64,000 nt of DNA from Ruegeria marisrubri (GTDB taxonomy: Bacteria; Pseudomonadota; Alphaproteobacteria; Rhodobacterales; Rhodobacteraceae), in NCBI RefSeq assembly GCF_001507595.1, contig NZ_LQBQ01000035.1, forward strand, positions 62,001 to 126,000, written 5' to 3'. Positions 36,484-45,546 of this stretch are shown here, in pieces. The notes beneath the pieces were generated by a model. That model searched no databases, had not been told where the DNA came from, and worked only from the letters and a program-made list of their open reading frames with translations. The position numbers were made by a program, and so were the translations under genes. Within the stretch, counting starts at the first letter, position 1, and each line of letters starts with the position of its first letter.

Positions 36484-39477
36484 CTAACCCGTGTGTCCCC
36501 GAGGGTGAACCGCCTTTAGCGCCACCAACTGCGACTTGTCGCCGGAAATCCCGGCAATTTCCGCCTTGTCGCCAACCTGCGTCGCCATTCCGGGGGTCAG
36601 CAGGTGCCGCAGCAGGGCCACGGGATGTGCCCGCAGGCTCAGGCGGGTGGCCACATAATCCTCGACCACCTGTTCGCCCAGCGACATCTGCGGCAGATGG
36701 GCGGCGGGCTCGTCCAGCGCCTCGCCTTCCAGATCCTGCGCGAACAGGGGCAGAGGCCTGGCGGTGGCGATCGCCTTGGCCTGCCACAGCGCCTCGCGCC
36801 GGGTCAGGCCGCAGGCGGCAAAGGCATCCGCCTCGGCCAGCCGCTCGATCACCGAGGGGCCAAGGCCCGCGCGGCGCCAGACGTCCTCGACCTGATGGTA
36901 GCCGTTGCCGCGCGCGGCGGTCAGCCAACTGGCGTCCTCTTCGCTGAGGCCCTTGATCTGGCGAAAGCCCAGCCGCAGGGCCAGCCCGCCATGGCCGTCG
37001 GGTTCCATCACGTTGTCCCAGAAACTGGCGTTGATGCAGACCGGGCGCACCTGCACGCCATGTTCGCGCGCATCGCGCACGATCTGGGCGGGGGCATAGA
37101 ACCCCATCGGCTGCGAGTTCAGCAGCGCGCAGGCGAAAATCCCCGGATGGTGGCACTTGATCCAAGCGCTGGCATAGACCAGCAGCGCAAAGCTGGCCGC
37201 GTGACTTTCGGGGAAGCCGTAGGAGCCGAACCCCTCGATCTGCGAGAAACAGCGCTCGGCAAATTCGGCGTCATAGCCGTTGCGCTGCATCCCGCGCAGG
37301 AACAGGGTGCGGAATTCGCTGACATTGCCGTGCTTCTTGAAGGTCGCCAGCGACCGCCGCAGCCGGTCGGCCTGTTCCGGCGTGAAACCCGCGCCGACGA
37401 TGGCGATCTGCATCGCCTGTTCCTGGAACAGCGGCACGCCCAGCGTCTTGCCCAGCACCTCGCCCAGTGCGTCCGAGGGAAAGCTGACCTCCTCCTCGCC
37501 ATTGCGGCGGCGGATATAGGGATGCACCATGTCGCCCTGGATGGGGCCGGGGCGGATGATGGCGACCTCGATCACCAGATCATAGAAATTGCGCGGCCGC
37601 ATCCGGGGCAGAAAGTTCATCTGCGCACGTGACTCCACCTGGAACACGCCGACCGAATCCGCGCGGCACAGCATGTCATAGACCGCCGGGTCCTCGGGCG
37701 GCAGGGTAGCGAGCGTGTAACTCGTCTGATGGTGCTGGGTGATCAGGTCAAAGGCCTTGCGGATGCAGGTCAGCATGCCAAGGCTCAGGACATCGACCTT
37801 GAGGATGCCCAGACTGTCGATGTCGTCCTTGTCCCAGCAGATGACGGTGCGGTCCTCCATCGTGGCGTTCTCGATGGGCACCATCTCGTCCAGACGGCCC
37901 TCGGTGATGATGAACCCGCCCACATGCTGGGACAGGTGGCGGGGGAAGCCGTTGATCTGATGCACCAGTGTTAGAGTCTGTTTCAGGCGGCGATCCTCGG
38001 GGTCGAGGCCGATCTCGCGCATGCGTTCGGCCTCGAGCCCCGAGGCCGAGAAAAACCCCCACAGCTGCGAGGACAGGGCGGAAATCGTGTCCTCGGTCAG
38101 GCCCATGGCACGGCCCACCTCGCGGATGGCGCGCTTGCCGCGATAGTGGATCACCGTGGCGCACAGCCCCGCGCGGTGGCGGCCATAGCGTTCATAGATG
38201 TGCTGGATCACCTCTTCGCGGCGTTCATGTTCGAAATCCACGTCAATGTCGGGCGGCTCGTCCCGCGCCTCGGAGACGAAGCGTTCAAACACCATGGTGC
38301 CCATCTCGGGGCTGACCGAGGTGACGCCCAGGCAATAGCAGACCACCGAATTGGCCGCCGAGCCGCGCCCCTGGCACAGGATCCCGCGGCCGCGGGCAAA
38401 ATGCACGATGTCGCGGACGGTCAGGAAGTAGGGTTCGTATTTCAGCTTGCCGATCAGGGACAGCTCATGCGCCAGCATCGCCTTGACCTTTTCAGGGGCG
38501 CCGGCGGGATAGCGCCAGGCCAGCCCTTCATGCGCCAGACGGTGCAGGCGCTGGGCGGGGGTTTCGGTGCCGCTGACCTCGCTGGGGTATTCATAGCGCA
38601 GCTCGTCCAGCGAGAAGGTGAGGTGTTCGCTGAGCGCATACGCGCGGGCCACGGCGCCTTCATGCCCCTTGAAGATGCGCAGCATCTCGGCCTCGGACCG
38701 CAGGCGCTGCTCGCCATTGGCCAGCGCGTGGCGGCCCAAGTCGTCCACCTTGCGGCGCAGGCGGATCGCGGTCAGCACATCGGCCAGCCGGCGGCGCGAC
38801 CCGTGATGCATCATCGGCGCGGCGCTGGCGATGCTGGGCAGGCCCAGATGGCCCGATTCAGTCTCTAACAAATGGAAAAACGCCGCATCCGCCCCGTCAT
38901 AGCGGGGATGCATCAGCAGGTGCATGCGCCCGGCAAAGCGGCGCGTCAGCTGTTGCGCCTGTGTCCGCCACCCGCTCGCGCCGCCGGTCGGACGGCCCGC
39001 CTGTGGCCAGAGCAGCAGGTGGAGGCCGTCGGAGAACTCCAGCAGGTCGGACAGCTGCAGGATGCAGTCGCCCTTGGCGGCGCGCAGCCGTCCGGTGGAC
39101 AGAAGGCGGCACAGGCTGGCCCAACCCTGCCGGTTGATGGGCAGGGCGGTGACGGGCGGGGCATCGGCAAAGATCAGCCGCGCCGCCGGGATCAGGCGCG
39201 GCACCGCGTGCACCGGGAACGAGGGTGGTTTCGGGATGTGATCGGGGCAGGGCGGGCCGATGGGCGTGTTCTGCTCTTCCCATGCGTGGCGCTCACGCAC
39301 CTTGCGGGCGATCTCGCGCGCCTGGGTATGGGCGCGGACGATGCCGGCCACCGAGTTGTCATCGGCGATGGCGATGGCGGGCAGGCCCAGGGTGACGGCG
39401 CGCTCCATGTACTCCTCGGGGTGCGAAGCCCCGGTGAGGAAGGTGAAGTTCGACGTGATCGACAGCTCGGCATACAT
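36484..39477 (-). CDS. dnaE2: Error-prone DNA polymerase (DnaE2)
   Basis: A 997-residue C-family polymerase for lesion bypass and damage-induced mutation. The PHP-like domain at the N-terminus is followed by the palm with PDIDVDFEHERREEV (catalytic aspartates) and the GRGSAANS region. It is shorter than replicative DnaE (about 1150) and close to DnaE2. In most bacteria it works with ImuA and ImuB, which are not next to it here. A near-perfect SOS box lies 17 bp upstream of the start. Gene ends 33 nt before gpmI on the same strand. Confidence 0.93.
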   Translation of the reverse strand: MYAELSITSNFTFLTGASHPEEYMERAVTLGLPAIAIADDNSVAGIVRAHTQAREIARKVRERHAWEEQNTPIGPPCPDHIPKPPSFPVHAVPRLIPAARLIFADAPPVTALPINRQGWASLCRLLSTGRLRAAKGDCILQLSDLLEFSDGLHLLLWPQAGRPTGGASGWRTQAQQLTRRFAGRMHLLMHPRYDGADAAFFHLLETESGHLGLPSIASAAPMMHHGSRRRLADVLTAIRLRRKVDDLGRHALANGEQRLRSEAEMLRIFKGHEGAVARAYALSEHLTFSLDELRYEYPSEVSGTETPAQRLHRLAHEGLAWRYPAGAPEKVKAMLAHELSLIGKLKYEPYFLTVRDIVHFARGRGILCQGRGSAANSVVCYCLGVTSVSPEMGTMVFERFVSEARDEPPDIDVDFEHERREEVIQHIYERYGRHRAGLCATVIHYRGKRAIREVGRAMGLTEDTISALSSQLWGFFSASGLEAERMREIGLDPEDRRLKQTLTLVHQINGFPRHLSQHVGGFIITEGRLDEMVPIENATMEDRTVICWDKDDIDSLGILKVDVLSLGMLTCIRKAFDLITQHHQTSYTLATLPPEDPAVYDMLCRADSVGVFQVESRAQMNFLPRMRPRNFYDLVIEVAIIRPGPIQGDMVHPYIRRRNGEEEVSFPSDALGEVLGKTLGVPLFQEQAMQIAIVGAGFTPEQADRLRRSLATFKKHGNVSEFRTLFLRGMQRNGYDAEFAERCFSQIEGFGSYGFPESHAASFALLVYASAWIKCHHPGIFACALLNSQPMGFYAPAQIVRDAREHGVQVRPVCINASFWDNVMEPDGHGGLALRLGFRQIKGLSEEDASWLTAARGNGYHQVEDVWRRAGLGPSVIERLAEADAFAACGLTRREALWQAKAIATARPLPLFAQDLEGEALDEPAAHLPQMSLGEQVVEDYVATRLSLRAHPVALLRHLLTPGMATQVGDKAEIAGISGDKSQLVALKAVHPRGHTG

Positions 39478-39493
39478 GGCGAGTCGTCATTAT

Positions 39494-39508
39494 ATTCTTG
39501 TTTTGTTC
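39494..39508 (-). promoter_or_regulatory. LexA (SOS) box before dnaE2
   Basis: Read on the gene's strand it is GAAC-N7-GAAT; the plus strand is ATTC-N7-GTTC. The alphaproteobacterial LexA motif is GTTC-N7-GTTC, so 7 of 8 defined bases match. It is 17 bp upstream of the dnaE2 ATG, where LexA would block transcription. Confidence 0.7.
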
Positions 39509-39587
39509 TTTTTCGAGTCCTTTGCGCAGGAAACGGGTCGCCTAGACCAGGCCAGGCGCGCATGGTTGCAGAAAAAGGAGGCCTGAT

Positions 39588-40052
39588 ATGTTCAAGATCA
39601 CCGCTCTGCCCACTGACGAAGTCCGCGCCCTTCAGGCAGGTCAGCCTGATGCATATGGCGCCGCGCCCGAGCGCGCCGTTTCGTCGGGGGCTGGCAATCC
39701 CTGTCGCCACTGCCTGAAGAACATTCCCGAAGGCGCAGAGATGCTGATTTTGGCGCATCGTCCCTTTTTAGAGCCACATCCATACGCTGAAACAGGGCCG
39801 ATCTTTCTGTGCACAACGCCTTGCGAGCGCTATGAAGGCGACGCCCTGCCCGAGATTTTGACCACTGCACCCGACTATCTGATCAAGGGGTATGGACCAG
39901 ATGACCGGATCGTTTATGGCACCGGGGCAATCACGCCCAAAGATCAGATCGACGCAAAAGTCAGCGACATTTTTGCCCGCCCGGACGTGGCCTATATTCA
40001 CGTCAGGTCGGCACGGAACAACTGCTACCAAGCGCGGATAGACCGGGTTTAG
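39588..40052 (+). CDS. DUF1203 family protein
   Basis: A 154-residue protein with the DUF1203 layout: an N-terminal strand-helix, then CRHCLKNIPEGAEMLILAHRPF, then GPIFLCTTPCERYEG, then IVYGTGAI and VRSARNNCYQARIDR. Cys and His residues in the first block could bind metal. Family function is unknown. A strong AAAGGAGG site precedes ATG 39588. It converges with the ABC ATPase gene with a 4-nt overlap of the stops. Confidence 0.85.
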   Translation: MFKITALPTDEVRALQAGQPDAYGAAPERAVSSGAGNPCRHCLKNIPEGAEMLILAHRPFLEPHPYAETGPIFLCTTPCERYEGDALPEILTTAPDYLIKGYGPDDRIVYGTGAITPKDQIDAKVSDIFARPDVAYIHVRSARNNCYQARIDRV

Positions 40053-41041
40053 AGCTTGAGCCGGTGCAGGCCCCGGCGGGGTTGGTCCTGATCGTCGGCG
40101 GGGGGATCCTCGGCACGCGAGGAAGTGAGGGCCAGGAACACGTCCTCGAGATCGGCCTCTTCGGTGCGCACGTCGCGGATGCGGATGCCGGCCTGACGAA
40201 CCGCTTCGAGCACCTGCTCGGCGCTGGTTTCCGGGCTGCGGTAGTGCAGCGCCAGGCTGCCGTCGTCGCGCAGGCTGGCCTGAACGCCGGGTGCGGCGGG
40301 CAGGGCGGTCACGGGGGCCTCGGGGGTGATGACCATGGTGCGGCCGTCCATGCGGCCCAGCAGGTTGGCGGTGCTGTCCTGCGCCACCTTTTCCCCGTGG
40401 TTGATGATGGCGATCTCGTCGCACATCTCCTGCGCTTCTTCCAGGTAGTGCGTGGTCAGGATGATGGTCATGCCCTGCTGGTTCAGCTTGCGAACATTGG
40501 CCCACAGCATCTGGCGCAGCTCGATGTCCACGCCGGCGGTGGGTTCGTCCAGCACCAGGATTTTCGGGTGGTGCACCAGCGCCTTGGCCAGCAGCAGCCG
40601 CCGCCGCATCCCGCCCGAGAGCGTGCGGGCATAGGCCTCGGCCTTGTCGCTGAGGCCCACCAGTTCGAGGATTTCGTCGCTGCGTCGCTGCGATTTCGGC
40701 ACGCCGTATAGCCCGGCCTGCACCTCGAGCGCGCCGCGGGGGGTGAAGAAGGGGTCGAGGTTCAGCTCCTGCGGCATCACCCCGATGGCGGCACGGGACT
40801 GGCGCGGGTTGCGGTCCTGGTCATAGCCCCAGATCGTCACCTGGCCGGCGGTCTTGATCACCAGGCCGGCGAGAATGTTGATCAGTGTCGATTTGCCGGC
40901 GCCGTTCGGCCCCAGCAGGCCAAAGACCGACCCGCGCGGGATGTCCAGGTCGATGCCCTTCAGCGCGTGTTTCTCGGGCTGGCCCTTGCCGCCGCGATAG
41001 GTTTTGCGCAGGCCGCGAAGGCTGATCGCTGCATCGGTCAT
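40049..41041 (-). CDS. ABC-2-type exporter ATP-binding protein (no permease nearby)
   Basis: A 330-residue ATPase with intact Walker A GPNGAGKST, signature LSGGMRRRLLLAKAL, Walker B ILVLDEPTAGVD and H-loop LTTHY. The C-terminal extension (TMVITPEAPVTALPAAPGVQ and after) is typical of the NodI/DrrA/YadG subgroup that energises ABC-2 permeases. No ABC-2 permease is next to it on either side. The start is ATG 41041. The much longer open frame upstream is antisense to polA and is not coding. Confidence 0.9.
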   Translation of the reverse strand: MTDAAISLRGLRKTYRGGKGQPEKHALKGIDLDIPRGSVFGLLGPNGAGKSTLINILAGLVIKTAGQVTIWGYDQDRNPRQSRAAIGVMPQELNLDPFFTPRGALEVQAGLYGVPKSQRRSDEILELVGLSDKAEAYARTLSGGMRRRLLLAKALVHHPKILVLDEPTAGVDIELRQMLWANVRKLNQQGMTIILTTHYLEEAQEMCDEIAIINHGEKVAQDSTANLLGRMDGRTMVITPEAPVTALPAAPGVQASLRDDGSLALHYRSPETSAEQVLEAVRQAGIRIRDVRTEEADLEDVFLALTSSRAEDPPADDQDQPRRGLHRLKL

Positions 41042-41130
41042 TGCTGGCTCTTGCTCCCGGTTTCCTGATCGCTCATAAACGCACCTAATGCATGCCCGCG
41101 AGGCCGACAACCAGTGAAGGATCGCACGCC

Positions 41131-41310
41131 GTGACAATCGAAGCTCCGGAAACCAAGATCGTCGAGACAAGCCGCATCGCCTGTGATGGCGGCGAGGGCG
41201 CGCTGGGCCATCCGCGCGTCTGGTTGCAGATCCCCGAGGATCAGGGCTGGGTCGAATGCCCCTATTGCGATTGCAAATATGTTCTGAAGGGGCACGAAAA
41301 GGCAGCCTGA
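41131..41310 (+). CDS. CHCC-type zinc-finger protein (NDUFS6-like)
   Basis: A 59-residue protein with a Cys-His-Cys-Cys pattern: RIACDGG...GHPRV...VECPYCDCKY. This is the zinc-binding fold of the mitochondrial complex I subunit NDUFS6 and its bacterial relatives, so an accessory role in complex I or iron-sulfur assembly is possible by family. GTG 41131 follows AAGGA; an upstream ATG at 41092 would add 13 residues. Confidence 0.8.
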   Translation: MTIEAPETKIVETSRIACDGGEGALGHPRVWLQIPEDQGWVECPYCDCKYVLKGHEKAA

Positions 41311-41320
41311 GCGCCCGTGG

Positions 41321-41356
41321 CCCGGTTCGGGTCATGAGTATTTGAGAAAAGGTGAA
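41321..41356. repeat. Second, weaker intergenic element (hairpin + GAGTATTTGAGAAAAGGTGAAG)
   Basis: CCCG-GTT-CGGG (41321-41331) is followed by TCATGAGTATTTGAG and then AAAAGGTGAAG. The tail resembles the ATATTT...GATGAAG tail of the element at 24145-24206 at 13 of 22 positions by my alignment. It lies after the CHCC gene and before polA. Confidence 0.4.
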
Positions 41357-41437
41357 GCAGTGGGGCGCGGTTGACGGCGGCCCTGCCGGTATGCCCATGC
41401 CATGAGTGGGCTCGCGAGGACGAGGGAGAGGGCGCGC

Positions 41438-44242
41438 ATGAGCAAATTCGGAAAAGGCTGCCATCTGCATCTGATCGATGGGTCCGCGTTCATCTTTCGC
41501 GCCTATCACGCGCTGCCGCCGCTGACGAGGAAATCGGACGGGCTGCCGATTGGCGCCGTTTCGGGCTTTTGCAACATGCTGCAGCGCTATGTGGATGGCG
41601 ACCACGGCCCCGATGCGCCGACCCATCTGGCGGTGATCTTCGACAAGGGCTCGCACACCTTCCGCAACGATCTGTACGACCTCTACAAGGCCAACCGCGA
41701 GGCGATGCCCGAGGACCTGCGCCCGCAGATCCCGCTGACCCGGCAGGCGACCGAGGCCTTCAACATCCCCTGCAAAGAACTGGAGGGGTACGAGGCCGAC
41801 GACATCATCGCCACGCTGGCCTGCCAGGCGCGCAAGGCCGGCGGGCGGGTGACCATCGTCAGTTCCGACAAGGACCTGATGCAGCTGGTGGGCGACGGTG
41901 TCGAGATGCTGGACGCCATGAAGAACAAGCGCATCGACCGCGAGGGGGTGTTCGAGAAATTCGGCGTCTACCCCGAGCGCGTCGTGGATGTGCAGGCGCT
42001 GGCCGGTGACAGCGTCGACAACGTGCCGGGCGCGCCGGGGATCGGGATCAAGACGGCGGCGCTGTTGATCAACGAATATGGTGATTTGGAAACGCTTCTG
42101 GACCGCGCCGAGGAGATCAAGCAGCCCAAGCGCCGCCAGACCCTGATCGAGAAGCGCGACCAGATCGAACTGTCGAAAAAGCTGGTGCAGCTGGACTGCA
42201 AGACGCCGCTGGATTTCACGCTGGACGATCTGGAACTGCGTGACCCCGACCCGGACAAGCTGTTGTCGTTCCTGGCCGAGATGGAGTTCCGTACGCTTTC
42301 CAAGCGGATTGCCGAGAAGCTGGGGGTTGAGCCGCCGGTTATTCCCGAGGCGCCGGCGGCACCAGTGGCAGCGGATGATCCTCCGGCCGAGGACATCCCG
42401 TTCGACGCCAGCAAATACGAATGCGTGCGCGATGCGGCGGCGTTGCAGAAATGGATCGACCAGGCGCATGAACGCGGCTGGGTGGCGGTGGACACCGAGA
42501 CCACGGGGCTGAACGAGATGATTGCCGATCTGGTCGGCATCTCGCTGTGCATCGAGCCGGGCGAGGCCTGTTACATCCCTCTGACCCACCGCGACGGGGC
42601 CAGCGACGACCTGTTCGGCTCGGACGCGCTGGCCGAGGGGCAGATGCCGCTGGATGAGGCGCTGAAGCTGCTGAAGCCGGTGCTCGAGGACCCGTCGATC
42701 CTGAAGATCGGGCAGAACATGAAATATGATGCCAAGATCTTTGCGCGCTACGGCGTGGATGTGGCCCCGATCGACGACACGATGCTGATGTCCTATGCCA
42801 TGCATGCGGGCGAGCATGGACACGGCATGGACACGCTGTCGGAACGGTTTCTGGGCCACACGCCGATCCCGATCAAGCCGCTGCTGGGCTCGGGCAAATC
42901 GGCGATCACCTTCGACAAGGTGCCGATCGACGAGGCCACCGCCTATGCCGCCGAGGATGCCGACATCACCCTGCGCCTGTGGAAGCTGTTCAAGCCGCAG
43001 TTGCACCGGGTTCAGGTCACCACCGTCTATGAGACGATGGAGCGCCCCTTGGTGCCGGTTCTGGCCGAGATGGAGATGCATGGCATCAAGGTCGACCGCG
43101 ACGTTCTGAGCCGCATGTCCAATGCCTTTGCGCAGAAGATGGCGGCGTTGGAGGCCGAAATTCACGAGTTGGCAGGCGAAACCTTCAATGTCGGTTCTCC
43201 CGCGCAGCTGGGCGAGATCCTGTTCGACAAGATGGGCCTTGAGGGCGGCAAGAAGGGCAAGACCGGCAAGTATTCGACCGGCGCCGATGTGCTGGAAGAT
43301 CTGGCGACCGAGCATGAATTGCCGCGCCGGGTGCTGGATTGGCGGCAGCTCAGCAAGCTGAAATCGACCTATACCGACGCGCTGCAGACCCATATCAACC
43401 CCGATACGGGCCGGGTGCATACGTCTTATGCCATTACCGGGGCGAATACGGGGCGTCTGGCCTCGACCGACCCGAACCTGCAGAACATTCCTGTGCGCAC
43501 CGAGGAAGGCCGCCGCATCCGTGAGGCCTTCATCGCCGAGCCGGGCAACGTTCTGGTGTCACTGGACTATTCACAGATCGAGCTGCGCATCCTCGCGCAT
43601 GTCGCCGATATTCCAGCCCTGAAACAGGCCTTTGCCGACGGGCTGGACATCCACGCCATGACCGCGTCGGAAATGTTCGACGTACCGTTGGACGAGATGA
43701 CGCCCGAGATCCGCCGCAAGGCCAAGGCGATCAATTTCGGGGTGATCTACGGCATTTCGGGCTTTGGCCTGGCGCGCAACCTGCGCATTCCGCGGGCCGA
43801 GGCGCAGGGCTTCATCGACCGCTATTTCGAGCGCTTCCCGGGCATCCGGCGCTACATGGACGACACGATTGCCTTTGCCAAAGAGCATGGCTATGTGCAG
43901 ACGCTGTTCGGGCGCAAGATCCATACGCCCGAGATCAATGCCAAGGGGCCGCATGCCGGGTTTGCCCGCCGCGCGGCGATCAACGCGCCGATTCAGGGCA
44001 CCGCGGCGGACGTGATCCGGCGGGCGATGGTGCGGATGCCCGAGGCAATCGACGGGCTGCCGGCCAAGATGCTGCTGCAGGTGCATGACGAATTGCTGTT
44101 CGAAGTGGCCGAGGACGCGGTGGACAAGACCATCGAGGTCGCGCGCGACATCATGGAGAACGCGCCCGATCCGGCGGTGAAGCTGGACGTCAGGCTGACC
44201 GTGGATGCGGGCAAGGGCGCCAACTGGGCTGAGGCGCATTGA
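41438..44242 (+). CDS. polA: DNA polymerase I
   Basis: A 934-residue enzyme for Okazaki-fragment processing and repair. The 5'-3' nuclease domain (about 1-290) starts HLIDGSAFIFRAYHAL. The proofreading 3'-5' exonuclease is intact (VDTETTGLNE, with Asp352 and Glu354). The polymerase domain has LDYSQIELRILAH, the O-helix region KAINFGVIYG and HDELLFEV. Start ATG 41438 follows GAGGGAGAGG; a Met 12 codons earlier has no better site. Long open frames on the other strand here are codon-bias artefacts. Confidence 0.96.
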   Translation: MSKFGKGCHLHLIDGSAFIFRAYHALPPLTRKSDGLPIGAVSGFCNMLQRYVDGDHGPDAPTHLAVIFDKGSHTFRNDLYDLYKANREAMPEDLRPQIPLTRQATEAFNIPCKELEGYEADDIIATLACQARKAGGRVTIVSSDKDLMQLVGDGVEMLDAMKNKRIDREGVFEKFGVYPERVVDVQALAGDSVDNVPGAPGIGIKTAALLINEYGDLETLLDRAEEIKQPKRRQTLIEKRDQIELSKKLVQLDCKTPLDFTLDDLELRDPDPDKLLSFLAEMEFRTLSKRIAEKLGVEPPVIPEAPAAPVAADDPPAEDIPFDASKYECVRDAAALQKWIDQAHERGWVAVDTETTGLNEMIADLVGISLCIEPGEACYIPLTHRDGASDDLFGSDALAEGQMPLDEALKLLKPVLEDPSILKIGQNMKYDAKIFARYGVDVAPIDDTMLMSYAMHAGEHGHGMDTLSERFLGHTPIPIKPLLGSGKSAITFDKVPIDEATAYAAEDADITLRLWKLFKPQLHRVQVTTVYETMERPLVPVLAEMEMHGIKVDRDVLSRMSNAFAQKMAALEAEIHELAGETFNVGSPAQLGEILFDKMGLEGGKKGKTGKYSTGADVLEDLATEHELPRRVLDWRQLSKLKSTYTDALQTHINPDTGRVHTSYAITGANTGRLASTDPNLQNIPVRTEEGRRIREAFIAEPGNVLVSLDYSQIELRILAHVADIPALKQAFADGLDIHAMTASEMFDVPLDEMTPEIRRKAKAINFGVIYGISGFGLARNLRIPRAEAQGFIDRYFERFPGIRRYMDDTIAFAKEHGYVQTLFGRKIHTPEINAKGPHAGFARRAAINAPIQGTAADVIRRAMVRMPEAIDGLPAKMLLQVHDELLFEVAEDAVDKTIEVARDIMENAPDPAVKLDVRLTVDAGKGANWAEAH

Positions 44243-44263
44243 GAGGCAGGGCGCCGCTCATCC

Positions 44264-44309
44264 GGCCCGGCGGGCCCTCTTCGCGGCGGGTCAGGCCTCG
44301 GGCCTGACC
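44264..44309. terminator. Hairpins between convergent polA and DUF2798 genes
   Basis: GGCCCG-G-CGGGCC (44264-44276), followed by CTCTTC, and GGTCAGGC-CTCGG-GCCTGACC (44289-44309) lie after polA; the second overlaps the end of the DUF2798 gene. They may end transcription on one or both strands. T-tracts are weak. Confidence 0.4.
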
Positions 44310-44521
44310 AACAGGGCCACCAGCCGACGGGTCAGCGGCGCCACGAACAGGACCACCGCGAAAGCGACCGGCCAGCTGACACCCCAGGCGCCCATCCAGC
44401 TGGAAAACGTGGCGGGGCCGAAACCGACCTCTTTCACCGTGGCGATGCAGGTCACGATGCAGGACATCAGCCCGGACAGGATGAAACCGAAAAGAATCGG
44501 GGCAAATCTGGCGGGAATCAT
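44291..44521 (-). CDS. DUF2798 small membrane protein
   Basis: A 76-residue protein with two hydrophobic segments (FAPILFGFILSGLMSCIVTC and SWPVAFAVVLFVAPLTRRLV) as in the DUF2798 family. Function unknown. ATG 44521 with GAGGAAGG before it is preferred over a GTG two codons earlier. It lies alone between polA and the hydroxypyruvate-isomerase-like gene. Confidence 0.8.
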   Translation of the reverse strand: MIPARFAPILFGFILSGLMSCIVTCIATVKEVGFGPATFSSWMGAWGVSWPVAFAVVLFVAPLTRRLVALLVRPEA

Positions 44522-44594
44522 TGGCACCTTCCTCGTTCTCGTCGCTTAATCATATTCCGCATGAGGAATGTAATGTCCAGCATATCCGCGCGCG

Positions 44595-45350
44595 TCAAAG
44601 GGTCATCCATTTCAGAGAGGCTTCGGTGCGCGCGGTCGAGGGCGTGTATTCGGCGCTGACCCAGCCGTCATAGCCGCTTGCGTCGATCGCCTGAAACAGC
44701 GCCCTGAAGTCGGTGGGCCCGTTTCCGGGCTCGGACCTGTCGGGCGCGGCGCCGATCTGGACGTGAAAGGTCCCCGTCCCGAACCTGTCCCAGACCGACA
44801 AGGCGTCGCCGAGAATCATCTGGGCGTGGAAACTGTCGTATTGCAGCCCGACATTGGGCCGCGCGACCCGTTTCAGGATGTCGCGGGCCAGATCGTAGTC
44901 GTCCAGGAAATACCCCGGCTGGGACACCGGGTTCAGCGGCTCGATGGTAAAGCGTTGCCGGGGCGCCAGATCCGCGGCCCATTGCAGGTTGCGGACAAAG
45001 GTTTCGGCGGCCTGTTCGCCCTTTTCATATCCCGCCATCAGGTGAATCAGGCCGGGGCGCAGGATTTCGGCACAATCGAGAACCCGGCGCAGGTCGGCCC
45101 GGAACCGGCCTTCTCCGCCCGGAACCGCGGCATAGCCCGGCCTGTCACCGGCTGCGGCCGGCGGCGGCGCGTTGATCAGCACCAGTTCCAGCCCGTTGTC
45201 CTCGAGGGCCCGGCGCGTTGTTTCGGGGGCGAGGTCATAGGGAAACAGGATCTCGACCGCCCTGAACCCCGCCCGGGCGGCGGCGCCGAAACGCTGCGGA
45301 TATGGCAATTCGGTGAACAGCAGAGACAGGTTGGCGGCAAATCGGGGCAT
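44595..45350 (-). CDS. Hydroxypyruvate isomerase family protein
   Basis: A 251-residue TIM-barrel of the xylose-isomerase-like superfamily, Hyi type. Blocks: PRFAANLSLLFTELPYPQRF at the start, FTIEPLNP (metal Glu), LQYDSFHAQ, HVQIGAAPDRSEPG and VSAEYTPS. Hyi interconverts hydroxypyruvate and tartronate semialdehyde in glyoxylate metabolism, but related enzymes act on other ketoses, so the substrate is not certain. ATG 45350 fits the family start. It is divergent from the cysteine synthase gene. Confidence 0.82.
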   Translation of the reverse strand: MPRFAANLSLLFTELPYPQRFGAAARAGFRAVEILFPYDLAPETTRRALEDNGLELVLINAPPPAAAGDRPGYAAVPGGEGRFRADLRRVLDCAEILRPGLIHLMAGYEKGEQAAETFVRNLQWAADLAPRQRFTIEPLNPVSQPGYFLDDYDLARDILKRVARPNVGLQYDSFHAQMILGDALSVWDRFGTGTFHVQIGAAPDRSEPGNGPTDFRALFQAIDASGYDGWVSAEYTPSTARTEASLKWMTL

Positions 45351-45546
45351 CGGGATTTCCACTTGGTGCCAGTTCGGCATAGCGCAGGGCAGGTTTTGGC
45401 GAAAGGCCCCGGGGCGCAGCGGAAACGCATCCATCTGACAGTAATTCCCGGAAAAACCGTGAAACACTGTGCCGGGTGGATTGCCCCCGGCGATCTGGTC
45501 TAGGCTGAGCGGGCGAAATCTGGATACCGAAACCCCGGGGGACATC

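Noticed and set aside
41042..43420. N-terminal extension of the ABC-2 ATPase, over 790 codons antisense to polA
   Set aside because: The ATPase has a clear start at 41041, and the rest is the shadow of polA.
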